NCBI GenBank assembly: GCA_964501925.1
Contig: CAZCTM010000012.1
Span: forward strand, 1-59,158
Length of the DNA: 59,158 bases
Direction: 5' to 3'
Source: CAYLYU01 sp964501925
GTDB lineage: Bacteria; Pseudomonadota; Zetaproteobacteria; Mariprofundales; Mariprofundaceae
Part shown: positions 1 to 7,311 of the stretch, one piece after another
Layout: every line of letters starts with the position of its first letter
Position numbering within the stretch: the first letter of the stretch is position 1
Notes under the pieces: model-generated
What the model saw: only the letters and a program-made list of their open reading frames with translations
Database searches by the model: none
What the model was told of the DNA's origin: nothing
Program-made: the position numbers and the translations under genes

Positions 1-33
1 AATCTGTGTCTCGCTAAATCTGCTCTTCTTCAT
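1..33 (-). CDS. IS3-family transposase OrfA, N-terminus only (runs off window)
   Basis: Reading the minus strand from base 33, an ATG opens MKKSRFSETQI, the typical first residues of OrfA proteins of IS3-family elements (helix-turn-helix Tnp_1 type, often beginning MKKSRF-[ST]-E-x-Q-I). An AGGAG Shine-Dalgarno sequence lies about seven bases upstream, at 40-45. Only 11 codons are inside the window, so the helix-turn-helix and OrfB lie beyond the left edge. Whether the element is intact cannot be judged. The call rests on a short but distinctive peptide plus the ribosome binding site. Confidence 0.6.
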   Translation of the reverse strand, partial: MKKSRFSETQI

Positions 34-97
34 TGCTCGTCTCCTGGCTTAAATCCGCCAGAAAACTCTACTTATGAACTGTCTACTTTTTGGGGAA
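1..97 (-). mobile_element. Putative end of an IS3-family insertion sequence
   Basis: The transposase start at base 33 implies that the element's upstream end lies shortly to its right, normally within some 30-80 bases of the OrfA start. The stretch at about 75-95 contains CTTTTTGGGG, which read on the minus strand is CCCCAAAAAG, a motif common in IS3-family terminal repeats. The exact end cannot be fixed because the other terminal repeat and the target duplication are outside the window. The boundary given is approximate. Confidence 0.4.
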
Positions 98-281
98 GCT
101 TACGATTGCGACAGGTTAAAAGCAGAGATTCCGGCGTACCGGCAAGTCCGTGTTTCAGATGCCAATCCGGAACATCTGGCAAAAGCCGGAGGTTTGGGTC
201 AACATGCCCTTGATCGTGGTCATTTGATTCCCGTTAGAGTCGCAGGCAATGCCGTGGGAGGCGAAGGGGTATGGGATCAAC

Positions 282-677
282 ATGAAGGAAATCACCGGAA
301 TCAATCACATTGGCATTCGGGTTTCGAGCCTCAAAGAGGCAAGGGCATTCTATGAGCAACTGGGCTTTGCGTTTATTGCCGGCCCCATCGGTCCGGAGCC
401 GGTCGCGATCATGGAACATCCATCCGGCGTCAATATCAATCTGATCCTGAACGCCGACCCGGGAATCACTGAAAACATCCTGATGGACTCCGGGGTCAAG
501 TATCCGGGTTACACGCATGTGGCGCTGGATGTCAGTGATATACAGGCCGTCCAGCGGAAAATAGAGGATCTGGAAATCAGGATAACCGAAGGCCCGATCT
601 GGCTTCCCGACGGCGGAATCATGTTTTTCATCCGAGACCAGGACAGGAATGTCATCGAGTTTCATCAGAACGCATAG
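282..677 (+). CDS. VOC-family (glyoxalase/dioxygenase-fold) protein
   Basis: A 131-residue single-unit vicinal-oxygen-chelate protein. It starts MKEITGINHIGIRV and shows the two paired beta-alpha-beta-beta-beta modules of the family. Candidate metal ligands are His9, His79 (in GYTHVALDV) and Glu126 (in VIEFHQ), the usual H/H/E set. This would suit a glyoxalase-like isomerase, epimerase or ring-cleaving enzyme, but the substrate cannot be told. An upstream in-frame ATG at 249 would add 11 residues. I prefer 282 because MxxxxxxxHIxIxV matches the family N-terminus. It stands alone between the IS end and nhaA, so context does not suggest a pathway. Confidence 0.8.
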   Translation: MKEITGINHIGIRVSSLKEARAFYEQLGFAFIAGPIGPEPVAIMEHPSGVNINLILNADPGITENILMDSGVKYPGYTHVALDVSDIQAVQRKIEDLEIRITEGPIWLPDGGIMFFIRDQDRNVIEFHQNA

Positions 678-920
678 CAGCGCCTCCGTTGGCAAGGGGC
701 AGGCAGAAACTGACGCGGTTTTTCAGGGGGTAGCAAGACAAAGGGGCTATCCGGATTTTCCTTCCTCGAGTCTGTGATTGTTTCGCCGGCAAGGTACACT
801 GGCTCCTGTGAGCAGCGTATCCACTTTTCACAGCCTGTCGAGGGTTCATGCCGTCATGGGCCTGTACCCTTCCCCTTTCATTCCTTTGCTGAACGACCAT
901 GCAGGCTGGCCGGATTTAAC

Positions 921-2096
921 ATGAACCTCATCGAGGAATTTATCCGGAAGGAGTCCGCCAGCGGTATCCTTCTCGTTCTGGCGGCCATCCTGGCGCTGAT
1001 ACTGAGCAACACGTTCATGTCACCGCTTTACCAGTCGTTTCTGCACATACCCGTGGAGATACGTGTCGGTCCTCTCCATCTGGACAAGTCGCTTTACCAC
1101 TGGGTCAATGACGGCCTGATGGCCATCTTTTTCCTGCTGATTGGTCTGGAGGTCAAGAGGGAGATCCTGGAAGGTCATCTCTCTTCCGTGGGACAGGCGG
1201 CTCTGCCGGGCATTGCCGCGGTTGGCGGCATGCTTGTTCCGGCCCTCATCTATCTCGCCTTCAACGCGCAGCATCCCGTCGCGATCAACGGATGGGCCAT
1301 ACCCACGGCGACCGACATCGCCTTCGCTCTTGGCATTCTCTCCCTGCTTGGAAAGCGCGTTCCCGCATCCCTGAAGATCTTCCTCATGGCCCTGGCCATC
1401 ATTGACGATCTGGGGGCAATCGTGATTATCGCCCTCTTCTACACCGTCGATCTGTCCACGCTTTCAATCGTTGTGGCCATGGCTTCCCTGACCGTTCTCA
1501 TCATTCTCAACCTCTTCGGCGTGACCAAGAAGGCCGCCTACTTCATGGTCGGGGCCGTCCTGTGGGTCAGTGTGCTCAAGTCCGGTGTCCACGCCACCCT
1601 GGCCGGCGTGGCCCTGGCGTTCACCATTCCTTTGAACGCCCGGGATGAAAGGAATCAACCCATATCGCCCCTGAAGGAGATCGAGCACAATCTTCATTTC
1701 TGGGTCGCCTTTCTCATTCTGCCGCTGTTCGCCTTCGTGAACGCGGGCGTTGATATCACGCAAATATCCCTGGATCAGATGACAGGCAGCGTGCCCCTGG
1801 GCATTCTGCTTGGCCTGTTTCTCGGCAAGCAGATTGGCGTGTTCGGATTCAGCTGGATCGCAATCAGGCTGAAGCTGGCAACCCTGCCGGCGGGAAGCAA
1901 CTGGCGGCAGCTTTACGGGGTGTCTGTGCTCACGGGGATCGGGTTTACCATGAGCCTGTTCATTGTTTCACTGGCATTCGAGGACGACAGCATCTTTCAG
2001 TATGCGGACAGACTGGCGATTCTCGCGGCATCCTTCCTGTCCGGAATCGTCGGTTACTGGATTCTAAGGACGGTCCAGCCTGGTGCGATGAAATGA
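921..2096 (+). CDS. nhaA: Na+/H+ antiporter NhaA
   Basis: Inner-membrane electrogenic antiporter that exports Na+ in exchange for H+ for pH and salt homeostasis. The product is 391 residues, close to the 388 of E. coli, with about 12 hydrophobic segments. The N-terminus MNLIEEFIRKESASGILL is typical. Key motifs are visible: PTATDIAFALGIL (the conserved Asp of TM4) and LAIIDDLGAIVII (the Asp-Asp pair that binds Na+ in TM5), plus GIGFTMSLF near the C-terminus. An in-frame upstream ATG at 774 would add 49 polar residues unlike the family, so the start is placed at 921. It is monocistronic or loosely followed by the next gene. Confidence 0.95.
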   Translation: MNLIEEFIRKESASGILLVLAAILALILSNTFMSPLYQSFLHIPVEIRVGPLHLDKSLYHWVNDGLMAIFFLLIGLEVKREILEGHLSSVGQAALPGIAAVGGMLVPALIYLAFNAQHPVAINGWAIPTATDIAFALGILSLLGKRVPASLKIFLMALAIIDDLGAIVIIALFYTVDLSTLSIVVAMASLTVLIILNLFGVTKKAAYFMVGAVLWVSVLKSGVHATLAGVALAFTIPLNARDERNQPISPLKEIEHNLHFWVAFLILPLFAFVNAGVDITQISLDQMTGSVPLGILLGLFLGKQIGVFGFSWIAIRLKLATLPAGSNWRQLYGVSVLTGIGFTMSLFIVSLAFEDDSIFQYADRLAILAASFLSGIVGYWILRTVQPGAMK

Positions 2097-2163
2097 CGGA
2101 AACCACCCCTGATTCGATCATCCGGCATGCATGCCTGAGCATGGAGGTGCCTAGCTGAATCGA

Positions 2164-2871
2164 TTGAGGCTGATCTTTGAAAGGCAGTGGCTGCATCTGA
2201 TCTCGCTTTTCATGCTCCTGGTGGCGCTGTCATCGGCCAGCGGACTTGAGGGCATGCGTGCCGGTGAATTGTGGGGGGTCACCACGGCTGAATGGTTCCG
2301 GACAGCGGTCTTCCTTGCCATCGCCCATCAGGTCTATGTCTGGTTTTGCTGGCGGATCCAGCTGCACGGGTCCTGGATTACCAGGGTTTTTGGCGACCGG
2401 GGGTTTTCCCTGTTTGCCCTGGTGTTTGCCGTTCTCGGTCTTTCCAGGGTGATCGTTGTCATCATGGTGGCGATATCCAACCAGGGCACCCTGACCATGG
2501 ACCCCTTCACTTCCAGGGTTCTGGCTGTCCTCCTGGCGATGCCGGCGATCTACCTGCTCTATTCCGTCAAGCGTTACTTCGGCTTCCGGCGGGCCTTTGG
2601 CCTCGATCATTTTGACGACAGCTACAGGTCCAGGCCTTTCGTGCGCCAGGGAATCTTCCGCTTCACGCGCAACGGCATGTATACCTTTGGCCCGCTTCTG
2701 CTCTGGGCGTTTGCCTTGTGGTACGCCTCACTGGCGGCACTGTGCCTTGCCCTGTTCAATCATCTTTACGTGTGGGTTCACTATTTCTCGACCGAGCTTC
2801 CGGACATGAAAAGGATCTACGGGGAAGCCCGCCTTGGCGGTCGCGACGGCCAGGCGACCCAGGCGGAGTGA
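2164..2871 (+). CDS. Polytopic membrane protein, PEMT/ICMT methyltransferase-like
   Basis: About 235 residues with roughly six hydrophobic segments. The C-terminal half carries the pattern of the phospholipid/isoprenylcysteine methyltransferase superfamily. There is a hydrophobic hairpin around FRFTRNGMYTFGP (the R-[HN]-x-x-Y motif that contacts the cofactor), followed by an acidic TELPDMKRIYG tail near the membrane exit. The substrate is unknown; such bacterial proteins methylate lipids, isoprenoids or heavy-metal-linked targets. The first ATG-like codon is TTG at 2164, but a GGAGGT sequence at 2143-2148 is better spaced for an in-frame CTG at 2155, three codons upstream. The true start may therefore be non-canonical. 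Confidence 0.65.
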   Translation: MRLIFERQWLHLISLFMLLVALSSASGLEGMRAGELWGVTTAEWFRTAVFLAIAHQVYVWFCWRIQLHGSWITRVFGDRGFSLFALVFAVLGLSRVIVVIMVAISNQGTLTMDPFTSRVLAVLLAMPAIYLLYSVKRYFGFRRAFGLDHFDDSYRSRPFVRQGIFRFTRNGMYTFGPLLLWAFALWYASLAALCLALFNHLYVWVHYFSTELPDMKRIYGEARLGGRDGQATQAE

Positions 2872-2917
2872 GTTCCCGGGCCTGTCAAGATGCCGTCTTG
2901 CGGGTACACTGACGTCC

Positions 2918-3523
2918 ATGACCTCCCCTGATCCGGAAACCGGATTCTCCCTTGCGCTTCCGGAGTGGTGCATCCAGGAACTGGAGGCCCTTCCGGATCA
3001 TCTGCCGGCACAGGAAGAACGCATGGAAACCGTGATCAGGCTTGCCCGCCTCAACTTTCGGAACAACACGGGCGGGCCGTTCGCGGCCGGTGTGTTCGAG
3101 CAGGATTCGGGAAGGCTCATCGCCATCGGTGTCAACCGCGTCATGACCTCCAACTGTTCGTCCGCGCATGCCGAAATCATGGCTCTGTCCCTGGCCCAAA
3201 AGCGGCTTGGCACCTACGATCTCGGCGGGCCGGGCCTGCCCACGCATCAACTGGTGGTCAACTGGTGCCCCTGCGCCATGTGTTTTGGCGCGGTGCTCTG
3301 GTCAGGCGTCCGCTCCCTTGTCATTGCCGGAGAGGGTCCGGAGATGGAGGATATCACCGGTTTCGACGAAGGCCCCCTGCCCTGCCGGTGGCGGCAGGAA
3401 CTGGAGATGCGGGGGATTGTGGTGGCAAGCGGTGTTCTCCGGCAGGAGGCCCTTGCGATGTTCCGTGAATTCGCGGAAAGCCGGCCGTTTGTCTATAACG
3501 CACGTCTCGGTTCCGGAGAATAG
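2918..3523 (+). CDS. Nucleoside deaminase (CDA/guanine deaminase-like zinc enzyme)
   Basis: A 201-residue protein with the zinc-dependent cytidine-deaminase-fold motifs HAE (His84, catalytic Glu86) and PCxxC (Cys119, Cys122). The spacing between them is that of the guanine deaminase/tRNA adenosine deaminase branch. It is longer than TadA at both ends, and the N-terminal 35 residues before EERMETVIRLA are non-conserved. A free-base or nucleoside deaminase such as guanine deaminase is more likely than the tRNA enzyme, but this is inference. An ATG-like start at 2834 would overlap the previous gene. 2918 is chosen as the first plausible ATG, although it lacks a strong ribosome binding site. The nitrilase follows after 44 bases. 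Confidence 0.75.
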   Translation: MTSPDPETGFSLALPEWCIQELEALPDHLPAQEERMETVIRLARLNFRNNTGGPFAAGVFEQDSGRLIAIGVNRVMTSNCSSAHAEIMALSLAQKRLGTYDLGGPGLPTHQLVVNWCPCAMCFGAVLWSGVRSLVIAGEGPEMEDITGFDEGPLPCRWRQELEMRGIVVASGVLRQEALAMFREFAESRPFVYNARLGSGE

Positions 3524-3567
3524 CCGCAAGACGATCAGGATATGCCTGAAGAAAAGGAAGAAGGAGT

Positions 3568-4509
3568 ATGAATATGAGCAAGGTGGCAGTTATCCAGAAA
3601 GCACCGGTATTCCTGAGCAGGGAAGGAACGATAACACGTGCTGTCGCCTCGATCGAGGAGGCAGCCCGTCATGGCGCTGATCTTGTGATCTTTACCGAGA
3701 CATTCATCCCCGGTTATCCGGCATGGATATGGCGCCTGAGGCCGGGAAGCGACTGGGCTCTTTCGGGGGAGATTTACGCCCGCCTGTTTGAGAATGCAGT
3801 CAACCTGGAGGCCGGCGACCTGAAACCCATCCAGGACGCGGCGTGTCAGTTTGGAGTGACGGTTGTATGTGGACTCGAAGAACGTGACAGCCGGCTCAGT
3901 CGGGCGACGCTCTACAACACTGTTGTCATGATCGGCCCTGATGGATCCCTGCTGAATAAACACAGGAAGCTGATGCCGACCAATCCGGAAAGAATGGTTT
4001 GGGGATTTGGCGACGCGACCGGCCTGAAGGCCGTTGATACTCCGGCCGGGCGGCTGGGAACGCTCATCTGCTGGGAAAATTACATGCCCCTGGCGAGATA
4101 CGCCCTGTATTCACAGGGCGTGGAGATCTATATCGCTCCAACATACGACAGTGGCGATGGCTGGCTGGGAAGCCTGCAACATATCGCCCGCGAGGGATGC
4201 TGCTGGGTCGTGGGCTGCGGAAATCTGTTACGGGCCAGCGATCTTCCGGAAGATTTGCCGCAGAAATCAAGCCTGTACCCGGATCAGGATGAGTGGGTGA
4301 ATCCGGGGGATTCCGTCATTATCGCGCCGGGCGGTGAAATTGTCGCCGGACCGATGCGGAAGGAAGAAGGGATCCTTTATCATGAAATCGATCTGGTCCG
4401 CGCAAGCACAGCCAAACGCGCGCTCGATGTGGCAGGTCATTATTCACGTCCTGATATCTTCCAGCTTCACATCAACACCACACCCCAGTCTCCGGTCAGG
4501 TTCAAGTAG
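3568..4509 (+). CDS. Nitrilase (carbon-nitrogen hydrolase, aliphatic/aromatic nitrilase branch)
   Basis: 313 residues, preceded by AGAAGGAG. It hydrolyses a C-N bond using the Glu-Lys-Cys triad of the superfamily, visible as Glu44 (FTETFIPGYP), Lys134 (KHRKLMPTNPE) and Cys168 (LICWENYMP). The CWENYMP context and the HRKLMPTxxER segment are characteristic of true nitrilases that convert R-CN to R-COOH and ammonia, rather than of amidases or glutamine amidotransferase-like members. It is cytoplasmic and probably forms a spiral oligomer. It lies 44 bases downstream of the deaminase, so the two may be cotranscribed as nitrogen-salvage functions (inference). The natural nitrile is unknown. Confidence 0.9.
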   Translation: MNMSKVAVIQKAPVFLSREGTITRAVASIEEAARHGADLVIFTETFIPGYPAWIWRLRPGSDWALSGEIYARLFENAVNLEAGDLKPIQDAACQFGVTVVCGLEERDSRLSRATLYNTVVMIGPDGSLLNKHRKLMPTNPERMVWGFGDATGLKAVDTPAGRLGTLICWENYMPLARYALYSQGVEIYIAPTYDSGDGWLGSLQHIAREGCCWVVGCGNLLRASDLPEDLPQKSSLYPDQDEWVNPGDSVIIAPGGEIVAGPMRKEEGILYHEIDLVRASTAKRALDVAGHYSRPDIFQLHINTTPQSPVRFK

Positions 4510-4611
4510 CCAGGCCATTGCCATGACCCTGGACTGCTGAAAATGGGGTGAAAAGCAGCCCCGGAGCCGGAAGGCATGACGGGTACAGGCCGATGATGTG
4601 GATTTCAAGGC

Positions 4612-5208
4612 TTACATGATCATGGCGTAGTGGACGATATCGTTTCCTGAAACCGTTTCCACTTTTCGGCTGAACCATTTCTTGCGCTCATCCGGGATCT
4701 GTTCGTAAGCAGCCTCCGTCAGAAAGAGTTCATCCCCGTCCGCGAGATCCTCCCCGAGCTTGGACGCAAGATTCATCTCCTTGCCAAAGAACTCGCCATG
4801 CGCCCCTGTCACAAGCAGTGTCCCGTAACCGATACCTGCACAGATCTTGTAGGGTCGGGTAGGCGTGAGCATGAGCTTTCTATCCCTGATGGTCCGGACG
4901 GACTCAAGCATGGCATCGATGGCATTCTCCACCTTGGGAAACAGGGCGATGAAGCTGTCCGCCTCGGTCACAAAGATTTCACTGCCGTATTTCTTCAGAA
5001 TCGGGATCATGATGCTCCGTTTCTGGGTTAGCCTGGTTAAGGTGTGGATGATGCCATACTCATTGGTTGTGCGCGTAAACCCGGATGAATCGATGGCCGC
5101 AACCGCATATTTCTGCCCGAACTGCTCCCACAGCTCCTCCTCTCTGGTTGCAGGGTCAATCCCGTTTGCCAGCATTTCATCCATCATTTCCAGCAAGGTC
5201 TTAGCCAT
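4612..5208 (-). CDS. Stand-alone class III adenylate/guanylate cyclase-like domain
   Basis: A 198-residue soluble protein formed almost entirely by a class III nucleotide-cyclase homology domain after a 30-residue helical lead. Two metal-binding aspartates are recognisable: Asp40 in AAIDSSGFTR and Asp84 in TEADSFIALF. The GIGYG loop (125-129) and the MNLASKL segment follow. In that segment the transition-state Asn is present (Asn146), but the usual Arg four residues on is Lys150, so activity may be altered. The ATG at 5208 has a GGAGGG ribosome binding site. It is the last gene of the cluster, 73 bases after the LapD-like gene. It carries no sensor of its own, although a CHASE2 sensor without a cyclase lies two genes upstream. 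Confidence 0.75.
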   Translation of the reverse strand: MAKTLLEMMDEMLANGIDPATREEELWEQFGQKYAVAAIDSSGFTRTTNEYGIIHTLTRLTQKRSIMIPILKKYGSEIFVTEADSFIALFPKVENAIDAMLESVRTIRDRKLMLTPTRPYKICAGIGYGTLLVTGAHGEFFGKEMNLASKLGEDLADGDELFLTEAAYEQIPDERKKWFSRKVETVSGNDIVHYAMIM

Positions 5209-5281
5209 GGTCCCTCCAAGGGAAAACGTCATGTATCCCTGATCTTATTTTATATCCCCAGGATAATAGCATGTCTCCTTT

Positions 5282-7222
5282 TCATTCATCCAGCGATTCT
5301 ATCCGTGAGATGGCGTATCCCTGAAAGGCGTCCAAGCCTGTTTTGCTCAGGGCGGACCTTATTTCATCGGTTTCGACATGCTCCGCGATCAACCCTATAT
5401 CAAGGCCTTGTGCGATATCCGTAACAATTTCCAGAAACATCCTGCTCTCCTTGTTACGGGCAATATCCCTGACGTAACCCCCATCCAGCCGGATGTAGTC
5501 CGGTTTGAGCCTGCACAGGGCTGTAAATGACCCCAGCTCTCCTCCAAAATGATCCATGACTATGCGTCCGTTGTGCTGCCGGATGGCATTGATGTTTGCG
5601 CCGGAGGTTGCATGGTCCCTGATGAGGGTGTTCTCGGTACAGATAACAAACAGTCTGCCTGACACCCCCGGATGCTGCTCCAGAAGATCGGTAAACCACC
5701 TGAAAAAGGTATCGTCATACCATGAAGACGCCAGCAGTTTGATCGCCCATGGACCGGCGTGATCCCGGCCCTGCGCGTATTGCACGACCTTGCTGACGAC
5801 CAGTCGATCAAACTCAATCCCCCTGCCCAGTCGTTCAGCCATAGCGACAAAGCTTGCGGTACGAATCGTTTCCCCACTTTCCGGTTCCGGTCTGGCCAGC
5901 AGGTTTGTAAAAAGGGGCTCACCATTGCTTCGCACCACCTTCTGACTGGTTAGCCTGATCCGCCCGTTGTGAATGACATCATCGATCAATTTACCCCAGT
6001 CGGTGGATGAAATTGTCAGAGCCCCCCCATCATCACTGTCAACGCAGGCCAGTGATCTGTCCTGATGCATGGAGATGGACAGGGCGTGGTTGGCTCTCGC
6101 AAGCACCTTGCCCGTGCTCTCCCCTTCCCTGTATGACGTGACGCCAATCCGGATTCTTGGATAGACGTTTGCTTCAGGGACGGACAATGACTCCAGCCTG
6201 ACCCCGAGGCATTTGTACAGGTTATGGAATGCCCTGAGATCAAGTCCCGGCGTTGTCAGGGCGAAGTCGGAGCCTGATATTCGTCCTGTAAACGCCTCGT
6301 TATAAAGTTCCCGCTCCTGACGGAGATAACGGGCGATCGTGCGCAGGAATTCATCACCGGTAGGGTAGCCAAAAACCGTATTGATGGTTTTGAGGTTCTG
6401 AACGTGAATAATGGCAAGGACACCTTTTTCGCTCATGACAGTTTCCAGATTGTCCATGAAACTCTGGCGATTCATGAGTCCGGTCACATGATCCAGACGG
6501 GTTTCACGCATCAGTCTCTCAGCCCTCTCGGTGAGGTCATTGATGATCTGTTTCAGCTTGGTGGCCATGCCGTTCATGGCCAGGACAACCCGGGCCAGTT
6601 CACGCGCATGCGGGATCCGGTCAATTGTCGGAAACTCCCGGCGAGTGATCGCAATAGCCTGATCTTCGATCATCTTCAGGGGAGCCAGTTGCCAGCGGAT
6701 CAGGAGCACAAACAGGACGGCTCCCGCAGAAATCAGCACGACCGACAGCAGCAACCAGTCCATGACGGATGACCAGAGCTGCTCATAGGCATACGAGCTT
6801 TTCGCCTCAAGGATGATGAAATTCTTTTTCCGGTGGCCGGAATCATAAAAGAAGACCTCCGCCTTTTTGACGGGCGCTGTCAGCGGAATCAGCCGGACAA
6901 ACCATTCAGGGACGCCGTTAATCGCCCTGGAGGTTTCCCTGACGAGCATTGGCTGTTCCTTGTGAGGATCGATGATCGTGAGTTTCTGATAAAAGCCGCG
7001 ATTGAAAAACCCGTCCACAAAGGTTTCAGCCCCTCTGAGATCGCCCTTTGCCAGATATCTTTTCAGGGCAATCGCAAGTGAATCCGCGGAATTCTGGGTC
7101 TGGACCTCCATCTGTGTGGTCAGCAGGGTCTGCACGTGCCTGATGCTGAGCAGGAACATGCCGCCCATCAAAATAATGATCACAAGAAGGAGGCTGATGA
7201 TGAGTTGTCGCGATAGTGTCAT
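5282..7222 (-). CDS. LapD-like membrane protein with degenerate GGDEF and EAL domains
   Basis: 646 residues. TM1 (about 8-27) is followed by a periplasmic LapD/MoxY N-terminal domain (about 30-150), TM2 (156-176), a HAMP-like linker, GGDEF (about 240-395) and EAL (about 405-646). The GGDEF signature reads SGSDF (316-320) and the EAL signature reads TNL (439-441). The first metal Asn of the EAL fold is also lost (AIKLLAS), while TEN, IAEHVET and FQGYAIS are kept. This is the layout of LapD, an enzymatically dead c-di-GMP receptor that signals outward across the membrane by holding a periplasmic protease (LapG). No LapG homologue is in the window. An extended start at 7327 is rejected because MTLSRQLI at 7222 gives the family N-terminus. 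Confidence 0.85.
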   Translation of the reverse strand: MTLSRQLIISLLLVIIILMGGMFLLSIRHVQTLLTTQMEVQTQNSADSLAIALKRYLAKGDLRGAETFVDGFFNRGFYQKLTIIDPHKEQPMLVRETSRAINGVPEWFVRLIPLTAPVKKAEVFFYDSGHRKKNFIILEAKSSYAYEQLWSSVMDWLLLSVVLISAGAVLFVLLIRWQLAPLKMIEDQAIAITRREFPTIDRIPHARELARVVLAMNGMATKLKQIINDLTERAERLMRETRLDHVTGLMNRQSFMDNLETVMSEKGVLAIIHVQNLKTINTVFGYPTGDEFLRTIARYLRQERELYNEAFTGRISGSDFALTTPGLDLRAFHNLYKCLGVRLESLSVPEANVYPRIRIGVTSYREGESTGKVLARANHALSISMHQDRSLACVDSDDGGALTISSTDWGKLIDDVIHNGRIRLTSQKVVRSNGEPLFTNLLARPEPESGETIRTASFVAMAERLGRGIEFDRLVVSKVVQYAQGRDHAGPWAIKLLASSWYDDTFFRWFTDLLEQHPGVSGRLFVICTENTLIRDHATSGANINAIRQHNGRIVMDHFGGELGSFTALCRLKPDYIRLDGGYVRDIARNKESRMFLEIVTDIAQGLDIGLIAEHVETDEIRSALSKTGLDAFQGYAISRIESLDE

Positions 7223-7311
7223 TCCGTGTTTCCGTCCTTCGCAAGTTATTCTTGCTGCCGAGTGACTCCGGTTCATGGGCAGCTTTGTTTGTTCAGGCAA
7301 AACCCGCAGAG

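Noticed and set aside
74..355. 93-codon plus-strand frame at the IS edge
   Set aside because: No recognised product and it runs through the start of the VOC gene in another frame.
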